Assembly: GCA_039602395.1 (NCBI GenBank)
Contig: JBCNJP010000025.1
Coordinates: 55,650,555 to 55,714,554 of the forward strand
DNA length: 64,000 nucleotides
Direction: 5' to 3'
From: Deinandra increscens subsp. villosa
Lineage: Eukaryota > Streptophyta > Magnoliopsida > Asterales > Asteraceae
This document shows positions 11,519 through 24,200 of this stretch, in pieces (the stretch's first letter is position 1; the number at the start of each line of letters is the position of its first letter). The notes beneath the pieces were generated by a model that worked only from the letters and a program-made list of their open reading frames with translations, ran no database searches and was not told the DNA's origin. Made by a program: the position numbers and the translations under genes.

Positions 11519-12005
11519 CTTTCATACTAGTTATGAAACGAGAACTATCCAACATAGGGATGTTGCATGAGTGTCACTATAAAGGGTTACACAAATGACA
11601 CAAGTTGGAAAACCATATCATCTCAACTAATCTTGATGATGATGAATATTCATGATGAGTACTCAAGTATAATCATCGAACACATAGCCACCTTAAGTGA
11701 AATTCGAATCCTGAATGTAAGGGTACATTCAAAGAGGGTTAATTTGATTCAGTTGATAATCAATTAACATGTCATTGTGATAACACAGTAATCCATGTGC
11801 ATACCAAGGGCACAAGTTTTATCACGCATCCAAATTCACTTAAGTACTTTTGTTGTTCATGAGAAGCACCAAAACTAATGAAACAACTTAAACAGGCAAA
11901 ACCAAAACACAGGAAATATAACTTAGCACGAGAATTCACAATTCCATTGATCAAGTTTGATCAATAAGCTAATACTATTACGTATTACCTGAATTCTACG
12001 CTACA
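11519..12005. other. Unassigned DNA between the Sirevirus A LTR and gypsy A
   Basis: I see no coding signal, LTR end or terminal repeat here. The short frames present (11567-11767 +, 11772-11954 -) have no recognisable features. It is either the target into which the Sirevirus inserted or a heavily mutated gag and upstream part of gypsy A. Confidence 0.4.
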
Positions 12006-12705
12006 TTGATGTTCTACATTGATGCCCACAAGCGTAAACGTGGTCATGACTGGAAGAGAAAGAAGCCAATAGAAGCTCCTGTTGAGAAAGCCCCTGAAGC
12101 CATCAAGGCCTACGTAGCCGTTACACCAGCTCAGGACCCTAAGAAGGCTGGCTACACTGGAAGCCAGCCTCTTTGCATCAAATGTAACCTGCACCACTCC
12201 CTCGACTGCAGTAACATCTACTGCAGGAACTGGAAGGCTAAAGGCCATATACTCAGGGACTGCCCGAACCGATCCAACAAGCCCCAGACTTCAGGAAACT
12301 ACTATGAATGTGGAGCTGCCGACCATTTCAAGAGTAAATGTCCTAGGTTGAAGAAGATGACACCGAAAGTTGCTCGCGGACGAGCATTTGTACTGAACGG
12401 CCTCAGAGGCCCATCAAGACCCCCATTCCGTGACGGGTACGTTTCTCTTAAATAACCGCTATGCATCTGTTTTATTTGATACCGGTGCAGATAAAAACTT
12501 TGTGTCTGATGATTTTAGTTCAACACTAGAAAACACCCCTACACCCTTAGACACTAAGTACGCTATCGAGTTAGCCGACGGTAAATTAATTGAAGCAACT
12601 GAGGCCCTTAGAGACTGTTCACTAGAGTTATCAGGACATTCTTTTCGCATTGACCTTCTGCCTGTCCCGCTTGGAAGCTTCGATGTTGTTGTTGGAATGG
12701 ATTGA
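12006..12705 (+). pseudogene. Gypsy A gag C-terminus and aspartic protease
   Basis: The gag piece (12006-12455) carries two degenerate zinc knuckles: one around 12176-12265 with extra and altered cysteines (CIKCNLHH and CRNWKAKGHILRDC), and a second near 12305-12345 (YECGAADHFKSKC, where the first Cys of the pattern is Tyr). The protease lies in the overlapping frame at 12430-12705 and shows the active-site FDTGADKNFVS. A stop (TGA at 12703-12705) follows the motif VVVGMD, which in related elements continues with a Trp. Confidence 0.78.
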
Positions 12706-13554
12706 TTATCCGCCAATCGTGTAGAGATAGTCTGTCACGAGAAGCAAGTCAAGATCCCATTTGAGAATGGTGAGACTTTGACCATTCAAGGAGACCGTTA
12801 TGGGATCAAACTCATTGTGTCCTGTATGAAAGCTCGGAAGTACCTACGTAAAGGATGTCGCGCTATTCTAGCACACGTAGTTGTGAAGAAGCCGAAAGAG
12901 AAAAAGATCGAAGATGTTCCGATTGTGAAGGACTTCACTGATGTTTTCCTCGAAGACTTACCTGGCCTACCCTCGGCTAGACAAGTGGAGTTTCATATCG
13001 ACCTTACCCCTGGAGCTGCACCTGTAGCTCGAGCCCCTTACCGTTTAGCCCCGTCTAAGATGAAAGAGTTGTCCAGTCAGTTGCAAGAACTTCTTGACAA
13101 AGGGTTTATAAGACCACGATTTTCCCCGTGGGGAGCCCCCGTTCTGTTTGTCAAGGAGAAGGATGGATCTTTTCGAATGTGTATAGATTATCGGGAACTG
13201 AACAAGTTAACGGTGAAGAACCACTACCCACTCCCGAGGATAGATGATCAGTTTAACCAACTTCAAGGGTCAAGCTTCTACTCAAAGATCGACCTGCGCT
13301 CAGGATACCATCAGTTAAAAGTGCGCGAAGAAGATGTTGCCAAGACCGCATTTCGAACTCGTTATGGACACTACGAATTTCTCGTTATGCCATTTGGGTT
13401 TACTAACGCACCCGCCATATTTATGGACCTTATGAATCGTATATGCAAATCCTACCTGGACAAGTTCGTTATCGTGTTCATCGACGATATTCTAATCTAC
13501 TCACATAGTAAAGAAGAGCACGAACAACACCTTAAGCTGATTTTGAATTGCTGA
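12706..13554 (+). pseudogene. Gypsy A reverse transcriptase
   Basis: The polymerase domain shows SPWGAPVLFVKEKDGSFRMC, YRELNKLTVKNHYPLPRID, the palm segment FYSKIDLRSGYHQL, LVMPFGFTNAPAIF and the catalytic FIDDILIYS (about 13480-13500). It is open from 12778 to 13554. A linker (12706-12777) joins it to the protease frame, and a one-base shift near 13548 leads into the RNase H frame. Confidence 0.88.
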
Positions 13555-15202
13555 GAAAAGAAAGTTTGTATGCGAAGTTTTCCAAATGCGAATTTTGGAT
13601 TCGCGAAGTACATTTCCTTGGTCACGTGATTAACGACCGTGGTATTCACATCGATCCCTTGAAGATTGAAGCAATCAAGGATTGGAACCCTGCCACAATC
13701 CCTTCAGAAATCCGTCAATTCCTTGGTCTCGCTGGCTATTACCGCAGATTTATTGAGAACTTCTCTAAGATAGCCCAGCCACTGGCTGCATTGACTCAGA
13801 AAGATAAGAAGTTTGTTTGGGATGACAAAGCTGAAGCCGCCTTCCAGAAGCTGAAACTGATGCTGTGCAATGCACCCATTCTGGCCCTACCCGAAGGAAC
13901 TGATAATTTTGTCGTCTACTGCGACGCATCTCATCAAGGCCTAGGATTCGTGCTAATGCAGCTTGAGAAAGTTATAGCCTACGCTTCTCGTCAATTGAAG
14001 ACCCATGAGAAAAACTACACGACCCATGACTTAGAACTCGGTGCCGTTGTGTACGCTCTCAAGATATGGAGACATTACTTGTATGGGACAAAGTGCAATA
14101 TCTTTACAGACCATAAGAGCCTCCAGCATATCCTGAATCAGAAGGAGCTGAACATGAGACAACGAAGATGGGTGGAACTACTCAGTGATTACGACTGTGA
14201 GATCCGTTATCACCCAGGAAAGGCTAACGTTGTAGCAGATGCCTTGAATAGGAAAGAACGTGTGAAGCCTCTCCGAGTCCGATCACTTGCTTTGTCCATT
14301 CATGCTGGTCTCCCAGATCAGATTCGTGAAGCCCAACTGGAAGCCCTGAAGGAAGAGAACCTCAAAGCTGAAAACATGTGTGGTATGGACCGCCAGCTGG
14401 AAACAAAACCGGATGGAGCCTTTTATTTCGTGAATAGAATTTGGGTACCCATGTACGGAGGATTGAAGAAACTAGTCATGGACGAGGCGCATAAGTTTAG
14501 ATATTCCATTCACCCGGGAACTAATAAAATGTATCATGATTTACGAGAACTGTACTGGTGGCCTAACATGAAGGCTGAAATTGCTACCTACATTGGGAAG
14601 CGTCTGACGTGCGCAAAGGTTAAAGCCGAATATCAGAAGTTGTCAGGTCTATTAGTACAACCGGTTATTCCCGAGTGGAAATGGGAGCGCATCGCAATGG
14701 ATTTCATCACTAAGCCGCCAAAGAGTCATAGTGGTAACGATACCATCTGGGTTATCATCGACCGTCTCACGAAATCTGCTCACTTTCTAGAGATGAAGGA
14801 AAGTGACTCGATGGAACTGCTTACGAAGCATTATTTGAAGGAAATCTTCTCCCGCCATGGAACCCCTATTTCCATCATCTCCGACTATGACAGCCGATTC
14901 ACCTCTAGGTTCTGGAAATCTTTAAATGACGCTCTGGGTACTCAACTTGACATGAGTACAGTCTACCATCCTCAGACCGATGGACAGAGCGAAAGAAGCA
15001 TTCGCACCCTAGAGGATATGTTACGTGCCTGCGTAATAGATTTCGGCAAGAACTGGGATGAGCATTTTCCCCTCTGCGAGTTCTCCTATAACAATAGCTA
15101 CCATACCAGTATTCAAGCCGCACCTTTTGAGGTACTTTACGGTAGAAAGTGTTGATCCCCCATCTGTTGGTTTGAAGTCGGAGACAGCCAGTTAACCGGA
15201 CC
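13548..15202 (+). pseudogene. Gypsy A RNase H and integrase, N-terminal part
   Basis: RNase H shows CDASHQGLGFVLMQ (about 13920-13965) and TDHKSLQHI (about 14110). The integrase zinc segment is present but one Cys of the expected CXXC is missing (GKRLTCAKVK). The catalytic core follows with MDFITKPPK, SDYDSRFTSRFW and HPQTDGQSERSIR. The frame stays open from 13548 to a TGA at 15153-15155. Reading continues past this stop to 15202, where the MITE lies in frame. Confidence 0.87.
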
Positions 15203-16447
15203 TAGAGGTGCACAAATCGGGTTTTTTTAAGAACCGGTTCCGGTTCCAAACCGGTTCCGGTTCCAAACCGGTTCCGGTTTCATTGGATCATACAAAAACC
15301 GGTTCCGGCTAGAACCGGTTCCGGTTCGGTTCGGGGGCGAAAAACCCGGATCCGATAGGACCGGTTCCGATTCGGTTCCAAACCGGTTCCAAAGAACCGA
15401 TCAAAAAAACCGGTTCCAGAGAACCGGTCGCTGAAAAACGGGGCTGTGACTTTTTTTTTATAGTTTTTTAACACTTTTTTACAAAAACAACACATAGAAA
15501 ACATACTTCAAACTTCATTAAAACTACCATGTACGTGTTGGAACCGAACTGGCTAGTTTTTGAAACAAAATCCGTTTTTGACTAGTAGTCAAAACACACG
15601 AGATTAAATGGTTTTGACAGGCATTAAGAAAAAAAACTTGGAAGGATGATGTTACAAGATTAGAGGGTGATTGAAGATTGTTGGACTAATCTTGTAATTG
15701 ATCAATAGTTAGGGATTGGTTAGTAATGTTTTATTAATTATTTAATTGAGTTAGTATTATACTAGAATTAAGTTTGATTATTTAATTAGTTTTTTTGCTT
15801 AGGTATTGATTAGTTTCCTAATATAAATAGGTTATTTGTTCTTCAAGTTTGATTAGTATATAACTATAAATAGACTTTGATAAGGTCTTGGTAGGTTGTC
15901 CCGATTTTATTAACTAATAAATATAGATTATTTTTGGTTCTTGATTATTAAGGGTGATATCCATTACTAATTTTCACTCAAATATTACTACAGACGCCGA
16001 CGGTATTTGTGGGAGAATCTTGGCACATGTGGCCTGTTTAAAGACAGGTCTTGGAGTTAGAGGTGGTCAAATGAGGAGTACTCTCACAAATATTGCTTAT
16101 TATTTCTTCACTTCAGTCTAAAGAATGTTCCATGGTGCCTAAAATACAATAAAATAGAACATGGATAAATGGAGAACTTATGGATGCAGAGAATCAATCA
16201 TCTTAATATATTTCTTCACTTCAGTCTAAATGCCGGTTCCTCGTTTTCGGTTCCAGAACCGGTTCTTAAACCGGTTCCTGAAAAACCGGTTCGGTTCCGG
16301 TTCTCTGACCCGCAATGCATAACCGGTTTGGAACCGGCGGTTTTTATTGGAACCGAACCGGTTCCGTCAGAACCGGTCCCAAAGCGGTTCAGTTCCGGTT
16401 CGGTTCGGCGGTTCCGGTTCCGGAACCGGTTCGGATGTGCACCTCTA
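15203..16447. mobile_element. hAT-type non-autonomous element (1,245 bp) in gypsy A integrase
   Basis: The terminal inverted repeat TAGAGGTGCAC at 15203 is matched by GTGCACCTCTA ending at 16447. The 8 bp duplication ACCGGACC flanks it (15195-15202 and 16448-16455), and 8 bp is the hAT target size. Both ends carry dense arrays of AACCGGTTCC-type repeats (15220-15430 and 16228-16440). The centre (15450-16225) is AT-rich and non-coding. Removing the element and one duplication returns the integrase to a single frame across the joint. No transposase is present. Confidence 0.88.
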
Positions 16448-17043
16448 ACCGGACCTGAGATTGTCATCAAGACTACCGAGAAAGTCTCCCAGATTCAAAG
16501 CCGTCTGAAAGCCGCCCGAGATCGTCAGAAGAGTTACGCCGATACAAGACGCAAACCTTTATCGTTCAAAGTTAGAGACAAAAGGTCATGCTTAAAGTAT
16601 CCCCGTGGAAAGGCGTGATCCATTTTGGAAAACGCGGAAAGCTAAGCCCCCGTTACATTGGTCCATTCGAGATTCTTGAGGAAGTCGGACCTGTCGCTTA
16701 CAGACTTTAGTTGCCGCCAGAACTCAGCAGTGTTCACAGTACCTTCCACGTTAGCAACCTGAAGAAGTGTCTCGCAAATGAATCGCTCATCATTCCCCTA
16801 GACAAGATCCAAGTTGATGAGACTCTGCATTTTGTGGAAGAACCTGTTGAGATCGTTGATCATGAAGTCAAGAAGCTGAAACGAAGTCGGATCCCAATCG
16901 TCAAGGTTCGTTGGAATTCCCGTCGAGGACCCGAGTTCGCTTGGGAACGTGAAGACCAGTTCCGGTCTAAGTATCCTCATCTCTTTCTAATCGAAGCTCC
17001 AGTTAAATGGCCCTGCCTGAATTTCAGGACGAAATTCTCTTAA
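16448..17043 (+). pseudogene. Gypsy A integrase C-terminus and chromodomain
   Basis: From 16448 the integrase C-terminal region continues (TGPEIVIKTTEKVSQIQSRL), but it leaves the family frame near 16585 and stops at 16616-16618. The next family frame has a stop around 16708-16710 and resumes at 16711-17043. This last block has the chromodomain signature KVRWNSRRGPEFAWEREDQF near 16900-16965. In chromoviruses this domain reads histone marks and directs integration into heterochromatin. The ORF ends just before the polypurine tract. Confidence 0.83.
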
Positions 17044-17056
17044 CCGGGGGAGAATA

Positions 17057-20000
17057 TGACAACCCATAAGTTTCCTAAGTCTAAAATCTCGTTTACTTAC
17101 GTGCTTATCTGTTAATTGTGCATATGATCTAGGTTTGTTAACTTAGATAACGTATTATGCCAACCTATGGATAGTCTTGACGTGACCCTACGGCAAAACG
17201 ATAACCAAACCACCATAAAACGGTAAATTAATATAGTTGTTATCGATGGAACTTCAATAATAAAAATAAAATAAAATTTATATTTTATTTATTTGACATA
17301 CATATCAACTTGCAAACTCGGGCGTCTAATATTTACGTGAAAAAGCAACGCGTAGAAAATATTAACCATTTTGTCTAAAAACTTAACCGTTTTCGTTAAA
17401 TAAGCATTTAACGTGTCGCACGACGTTTATAATAAAAATAATATATTTTCACCTAGAATTTACTATAGATCATCATCCGTGTCAAAATCTCAAGACCAAA
17501 GCTCACATAAAGTTTTCACTCGTTAATCGCATTCGTTCGCGGTTAAAAACCGAGCCAAACCGTTTCGTTTATTAATAAACCGACCCGCCGCCACCATGCA
17601 CGTCGGCCCCACCCCACTCCGATGCAATGATCATCATCAACCACCACCTTACACCCCCTTACCAATCACTCCATACCCACCACCATCATTCCATTTCAAT
17701 CAACCCACCAAACACTCCACCATCACCTCAAGACCATCCCTCCTCCCTCACCCTCCCTTTGACCGACTGGCCCCTCCCTCTCCCTCTCTTTCTCGGTTAC
17801 GCAAACCCACACACACACTTGTGTTCTTATTAAAGTAAACCACACAACACTCTTACTCTTTCTCTTGTCTAGAACCCAAACCGCAACCCCCTTCCCCCTT
17901 GAGCCGGTCCACGAGCACAACCAAACACCCCCTCTTTTATTTTCTTTCCATCATATATAAACACATAACTCACACACTTTCTCATTTACACAAACCCTAA
18001 TCAAGAAAAGCTCCCACCACACCCTCTCTTCTCCCTCCCACCTCACGGCTCTCTCTCTAGCTCACGGTCAAGAAACAAGTAAGGAGAAGAGATCCAATCC
18101 ATCATCATCACCTTTTCTTTTATTTTTCTTGAAAACCTTTCAAGAACAAGTAACTTCTATGGATTCCTTTCATGTTCATCATGCTACATCATGTTTCTAT
18201 GTTCATTTCCATGATCCATTCATTCCCATGATAAGTCTTGATGATTTTGATGATCTTTGGTTGATAAAAGTCTAGAAAACAGTTAATCTTTGTTAATCTT
18301 TGTTAATGATGTTAGTTTACTAACTAGTTTTACATGAGAACTTTTTTCCCACGATTTGATGATGTTCTATGCCATAGATTATGTTTTCAGATGTTAAAAT
18401 GCCTAAACATTAAGATCCATGGCCTTAGAAATGCTAAACGCCCCTTAAACCATGTTTAAAGTGCTTAACTTCACTATGTTTTTGACTAAAAACTCAAGAT
18501 CCGTTTTGACATTTTTGAAACAACTTTTGTAAATGCACTTTGCTTGGAAATGACCCTAAGTACCCCTAAATTGCAAAACATAAGTCGAAAACCCCTAAAA
18601 ACGACCCCTCGAGCAAACTCCGAATTTTTCAGAATGTTTAGACTTTGTAACAGTAGACTTAGACCTATTAATGAGTGGTAAAAGTTGGCTAAAGAGATCC
18701 CTTTTGATTTGAGCTAAAACTATGTCAAAACCGGCTTTAAAACGGACTTTTAACGGACCCGGAAACCTCATTTTTTGTAAATTTATGCCAAATATTGTTT
18801 GAACTGATTTGGAACACTTATTAGGACCTATCATGACTTAGTTTATATTTACAAAGTTTTTTGATAATTTATCGGGCCTTAAAACTAGTCGCAGGGACAA
18901 AACTGTCAAAACCGGACGCGTACCGGCAAAACCGACACTTTAGGGTTTCAAATCCTAAAATTATATTTTCTGGAAATTCATTAATAAAAACAGAAATATT
19001 TTTCTTATTATAATTTTATTTTCTAGTGATATTGGAAAATAACGCGAATTGATAATTACCGGTGGAAACCCGGGTATTTCGGGCTTTCTACCGCAAACAA
19101 CTTTTGTGAACAAAATTGAGCCCATGTTTCAAAACTAATATTTATTGAAATAAATATTGGCCTAAATCATTTATAACATAGGAAAACCTTTATATGAGGA
19201 TATATATAACTTTATTTTTCCGGAACGTTATCGATATTAAATTATTTATTGAGAATAAATAATTCCAAAAGCCTGTATGTTATCAACAATCACCCGGGTC
19301 ATCATGAGGTCAAGACTTGACAATTATTTGGGAGTGACTTAACTGTCAATCCAAACTCCAGCCTTAAGTTGTCTTATATTAATTTAGGACTGCTAGGTTG
19401 CCTGTTATCTGTCGTTACATAATTCAGACACTGCCTGATTTCTGTGAGTCTTCACGACCCCTCTTTTAAACTGTTTTAAATGTTTTTGGGGGAGAATTCT
19501 TATAACTCATATCATGCCTGATAATTAGATAATCTGTTACCATTATTGATTACATGAACTATTCGTCCACTTTGTCGTATTTATGTTGATTCATGTTATG
19601 ATCAAAAGCCCCACTATTAATTGAATCCAATTAATTTCAATGAAACGATGACACGTGAATAGATCTATTGGGTTAACGCCACTGTCCTGATTGGTAGCTC
19701 CAATCCTGACTCCCGTTTTCAGTCAATAGGGTACATAATGTTATAATCACTGTTCGGTAATCCTGGACAGAATACCATGAGTGGGTAATCAGTTACTTTC
19801 GGAATTCAAGGTTCGTGGTAATAATAATTTACATCTTAACATATTATCAAATGGGTGATGAAACTGATATCAAACTTTGTTGTCAATCACAGTTCTATCT
19901 TTATTTAAAACTGTGAACTCACCAACTTTATGTTGACCGTTTTAGTATATGAATTCTCAGGTACTTGATCGACCGCTTGCTTATATGAAATACCTCTTTT

Positions 20001-20297
20001 GTGCATTATCATTGGGATCCATCATACAATCTGAAGTCATGATCACACTAGCCTTTTGGAGATTTCACTACATAACACCTAACGGTGTCATGTCTTTAAA
20101 TCTTTTAATACTTGTTTTGTAAACTATGAAACAAATGAAACATATTATTATTATATTCCGCTGATAAATCTGAAATGAAATGTTTTCGACTCCTTAAAAC
20201 GGCTCTAGTTGTTTAACCATCCATAGATCGTTTCGTGTAACCTTGACTGTGATTCCATCTCGTTCACGCCCGACACAAAAAATTACAGGGTGTGACA
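17057..20297 (+). mobile_element. 3' LTR of gypsy A, 3,241 bp
   Basis: It starts TGACAACCC after the polypurine tract CCGGGGGAGAATA (17044-17056) and ends GGGTGTGACA at 20297. TG...CA ends and similarity of the start to the LTR of gypsy B (TGTGACAACT) support the limits. A promoter-like part lies at 17600-18120: CT-rich sequence, a TATA-like CATATATAAACAC near 17950, and a leader ending in GGAGAAGAG. The rest is AT-rich and non-coding. The open frames at 17596-17838 arise only from Pro/Ser/His-rich simple sequence. Confidence 0.75.
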
Positions 20298-20503
20298 TTA
20301 GTGTACCAACCAACATACCATTGGTACGTTGGCTCCGTACCAACTCGTACGGACCTTGGTACGTAGACCCTAAGACTCACACAATAATGCTCTGATCTAG
20401 ATACAATACACGAGACATATTGCAACATAGGAATATGCTCTAACAGTCACACTTACTTCAGAATTTATGCTCAGATTTGTTTTATTAGCTCCATGGAAGG
20501 TAA
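20298..20503. other. Unassigned sequence with GTACC/GGTAC palindromic motifs
   Basis: This is short non-coding DNA. Around 20300-20365 the words CGTACC, GGTACG and ACCAAC recur in both orientations, suggesting a small foldback. I see nothing else. Confidence 0.3.
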
Positions 20504-20551
20504 GGGGCTGTTTGGTTCGTGGAAAGTTTTAAGAAGGATTTGGAATTAAGG

Positions 20552-21207
20552 CAGCGTTGGGTACGCATGGATGGAAGGTGGAATGGAATGAGTCATTACG
20601 TGGGAAATGAAATGAACCATTACATAAGAAATGAGATTCCTTCCATTTTTTAAGATTTTCATTCCATATGGGAGGGGTGTTTTTTTTCGATTCCCTCGAG
20701 GAAAGGAATGAAATTCTCATTTTCAATTAGATTTCTTCTTTAATTTTTACGAAAAAAACTTAAGAATAAAAAGAAAAAAACAAAAAAAAAGAAAAAAAAT
20801 ATAAGGGAAAAATAAAAAATTTAAAAATAAAAAAATTAAATAAATAAAAACAAAATAATAATAAAGTAAATTAGAAAAATATAAAAATAAATAAATTAAA
20901 AAATATAAATTAAATTATTTTATAAAAATAAACTAATAAAAATTAAAAATTTAAACATTAAAACATTAGAAAATAAAAATATAAAAAATATATACTAATT
21001 TTAAATGTAAATATTAATAAAATTATATTCAATTACTTCGTTTGTTGTAACCATCAAACAACAACGCAAAACAATGATTTATTTCATTTATCACATAGTA
21101 ACCAAACATGACAATGAAATGGTAATGATCCATTTCATTACCTCGACCATTTTATTCCCTCGTTTATTTTATTCCGTTGTTCATTTCATTACCATGTACC
21201 AAATAGA
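20552..21207. mobile_element. Possible AT-rich MITE
   Basis: Ends read GTTGGGTACGCATGG (20556-20570) and, on the minus strand, ATTTGGTACATGG (plus-strand about 21191-21204). Inside each end is a further inverted stretch rich in AATGAAATGG. The core, 20735-21020, is almost pure A/T with long AAATAAAAAT runs. No coding signal and no certain target duplication were found. Confidence 0.38.
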
Positions 21208-21239
21208 TAGAAGTTAAAAATTAAGTCCCATAAAAAGTT

Positions 21240-24200
21240 AGGGGTGTGCATTGGGACGGACCCGGCCCGACCCGGACCGAAACCGCACCCGCCAATTGCC
21301 CATAAACAGTCCCGAGATCCAACCCATGAATTAAATTTCGGGTCGGGTAATTTCACGGGAATCCAGTCCGGTTTAATGGGACGTCCCAAGTGTCCCGAAA
21401 TTTTATTAGCCCAAAAAAGGCCTAGTTCTTTTGTCCGAAATTAGCCCAAAAAAGGCCTATTTTCCTGTAAACAATCCATGCGCTAGATGTTCATCAGCAT
21501 TCATCAAGAAATAAACATCTCTTTCAGTTGGACCTGGATTAATATGTAAACTAACCAATGCACCATAAAGTTTAAACCATCCAAAAATCATCCAAAAAGT
21601 CAAAAACCATCCAAAAACAAGTCTAAACCATCCAAAAACAAGTCTAAACCATCCCAAAAACAATTTAAACAATCAAAAACAATTCAAAAACATCTAAAAG
21701 AGTGTCAAACTTCTCAAAACCATTGTATTCAATCTTGATTGTAATCCCATTGACTCGATCTTCTCAACAATATCTAAAATAAGTAAATGATTAGTAATAG
21801 TGTAATATGAAAATTATTTAATGTAACTAAAAAATTAAGAAATATTACCTTTTGCAAGCTCATCAAATTTTTCCGAATCATCAACTTCTTCTTTACGATC
21901 ATTCGTTCCCTTTCGGATCCAATCTTGAGTACATATTAGTGCTTCCACAACTTGAGGAGGTAATGAACTTCTATATGAATCTAGGGTTGGATACCTAGAA
22001 GCATTAATCTTCCACCATTGTAGTATATTAAAATCCTCGGTTTTTTCTTCCCCCTCATCTTTAAGATATTTTTCCAATTCTCTCTTCTTTCCAAATGTTT
22101 GAACACCAACAAGTCGTCGATGGGATTCAAATGTACTCATCCATGAATTTTTACTGGGCCGAATAGTAGCAATATCACTCTCTTTCCTAACCGAATTACT
22201 AGAACCCGTTTGATATATTTTCTCATACTCGGTTACTAGTAACTGCATCTCAGCTTTCACATCATTAACCATTTTCTCCAACTTATTCTCTAACATAGTC
22301 TTATATTCTTCATCGGGTTTCGGAATCAATTGGACTTCTTTTTTAAAAGCATATTCTATGAGTTCAAGTTTAAATCTCGGATCTGGTATAAAAGCAAACT
22401 CAAATATCTGATTGGTCTTTCCCGTATCTTCAAAGTATTTTGCAAACTTAGACCTCATCAATTTTATCGTATGCTTTAGATTAAAAACTTGGTCACAATT
22501 TTTAGACATCTCCTCCAAATTATGAGAAATATCCATGACCTGAGCATAATACTCATGCGCTATGGCATAAGTGGAGCAAGACACTTCTGTTGTTTTTACT
22601 TTGAAAAGCTCAAGTATTTCAATAACTTTTTTTGCATACCTCCAATGCATAAAATCAGGAACTACATCTAAGGTCTTACAAAAATCTTTTTCTCTAACGG
22701 CATATAATTCGAAAGCCTTATCAAACATGGCAGCCCGTTCTAACATTTCACAAGTACTATTCCACCTTGTGCAAACATCTAAGGATAATAAAGATTTCGA
22801 TTTTATGCCTTTTTCTCTAACACAAGCCTTAAATGTTGCTAGCCTAGATGGTGATTGTCTAACAAATTTCACTGCATTGCGAATACAGTCAATAGTGTCG
22901 TTTTCCGCCTTCAAACCATCCTGAACAATTAGGTTTATAATATGGGCAAGACATCTTACATGTAGATACCTACCATTACGCAACAACCCTGGTAACCTAC
23001 TACCCAACTCTCTAACCGCGACATCATTAGATGAGGCATTGTCCAGTGTGAACGACTTGACATTCTCAATCCCCCATTCAATTAGACACTCTTCAATAGC
23101 AGTAGCTATGGCATCACCCTTGTGGCTCAATATTGGTTTGAAGTTGATTATTTTTTTATGAAAGTTCCATTCATCATCAATAAAATGAGCTGTCAAACAC
23201 ATGTAATTGATTCTTTGGTTCGATATCCAAGTGTATGTCGTAAACGAGACTCTCGGTTTACTTTTTATGAAAAAAGATTTTAACTTCTTTTTCTCTTCTA
23301 AATAATAATCAACAATATCACAGGCCACCGTAAACCGAGAGGGTATCTTTACACTTGGACAAAGCGTTTGAATAAATTTTCTAAACCCGTTTCATTCAAC
23401 AAATGAAAAGGATAGTTCACACTCAATAACCATTTCAATCAAAGCTTTTCTAACCTTGGTCGGGTCAAACTTTCATGTTTTCAAAGTACTTTGACCTTCT
23501 TCGTTTTGTTCCATGCAAATTTCAGATTGTTGTTCCTTATTTGCAGGGTTCTCTTTGCACCTTTTAAGATGTTTATTTAGCCCCGATGTCCCATCTGTTT
23601 CTGTGTTGCAACATATGTTTTCCCCACAATACGTACACTTCCCTTTCTCTATACCATCTTTGTCTTTGAATTGAGTAAAATATTTCCAAGCAACCGTTTT
23701 TTTCTTTCTTGGTTTATATTTTCTTTTAGGGGGTCGTTTTCCCGCTATTTTTTCCTTGCTTAAATCGTCCCCTTCATCTTCAATGTGATCCCCTCCTTCC
23801 TCATATTCCATATTGTCACTGGATATGTCTTCAAGTTCCATCTACACATAAATAGAAAAAACATGTTATTTGGTTACATTATGTGAATTAATTAAAAAAT
23901 GATAAGGGTATAGAATAACACTTCAATAACAAAAAAGGTTATAGTGAAAAATTCAACAACCGTGATACTTATGAGACATTGTTTTCATCTTAAGTTTTGA
24001 TCCATAAGTTCATAAGGAGAAGTTAACTGGCCATTTTTTTTCTCTTTTCCTTATTCTTCTTAAATATTAAAGTTTGTGATTAAGATGAAAACCTCAATAA
24101 GTGATATAACTTAATTTGAAGTTTAGACACTGGTTTTATAGCAACAAATCGATGGGACTTTAGATGCAGGGGCTGCTGGTTCCATGTATTTGTAACTGCA

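Larger units (their letters stand above)
12006..20297 (+). mobile_element. Tekay-like Ty3/gypsy chromovirus A, 5' truncated, with 3.2 kb 3' LTR
   Basis: The order is gag zinc knuckles, protease, reverse transcriptase, RNase H, integrase and a C-terminal chromodomain, which is typical of plant chromoviruses. The PPT and a TG...CA LTR of 3,241 bp close the element. The 5' LTR and most of gag are absent; the recognisable part begins near 12006. A hAT-type MITE (15203-16447) splits the integrase. Stops and shifts (12703, 13552, 15154, about 16585 and 16708) show it is dead. The closing chromodomain and LVMPFGFTNAPA motif fit the Tekay/Del group; the clade call is by eye. Confidence 0.85.

Noticed and set aside
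11567..11954. Short open frames between the Sirevirus LTR and gypsy A
   Set aside because: They are 60-66 codons with no recognisable motif, no context and no codon pattern to support them.
16169..16447. Open frame entering the integrase from the MITE
   Set aside because: The part before 16448 is MITE sequence made of AACCGG repeats; only the downstream part belongs to gypsy A.
17596..17838. Proline- and histidine-rich open frame
   Set aside because: It lies in the CT-rich promoter part of the gypsy A LTR. The amino acid bias comes from simple sequence, not from a protein.
21835..23841. Domesticated (host) hAT transposase gene
   Set aside because: Terminal inverted repeats and flanking direct repeats are present, and the frame has two stops and a deletion, which fits a dead transposon instead of a conserved host gene.
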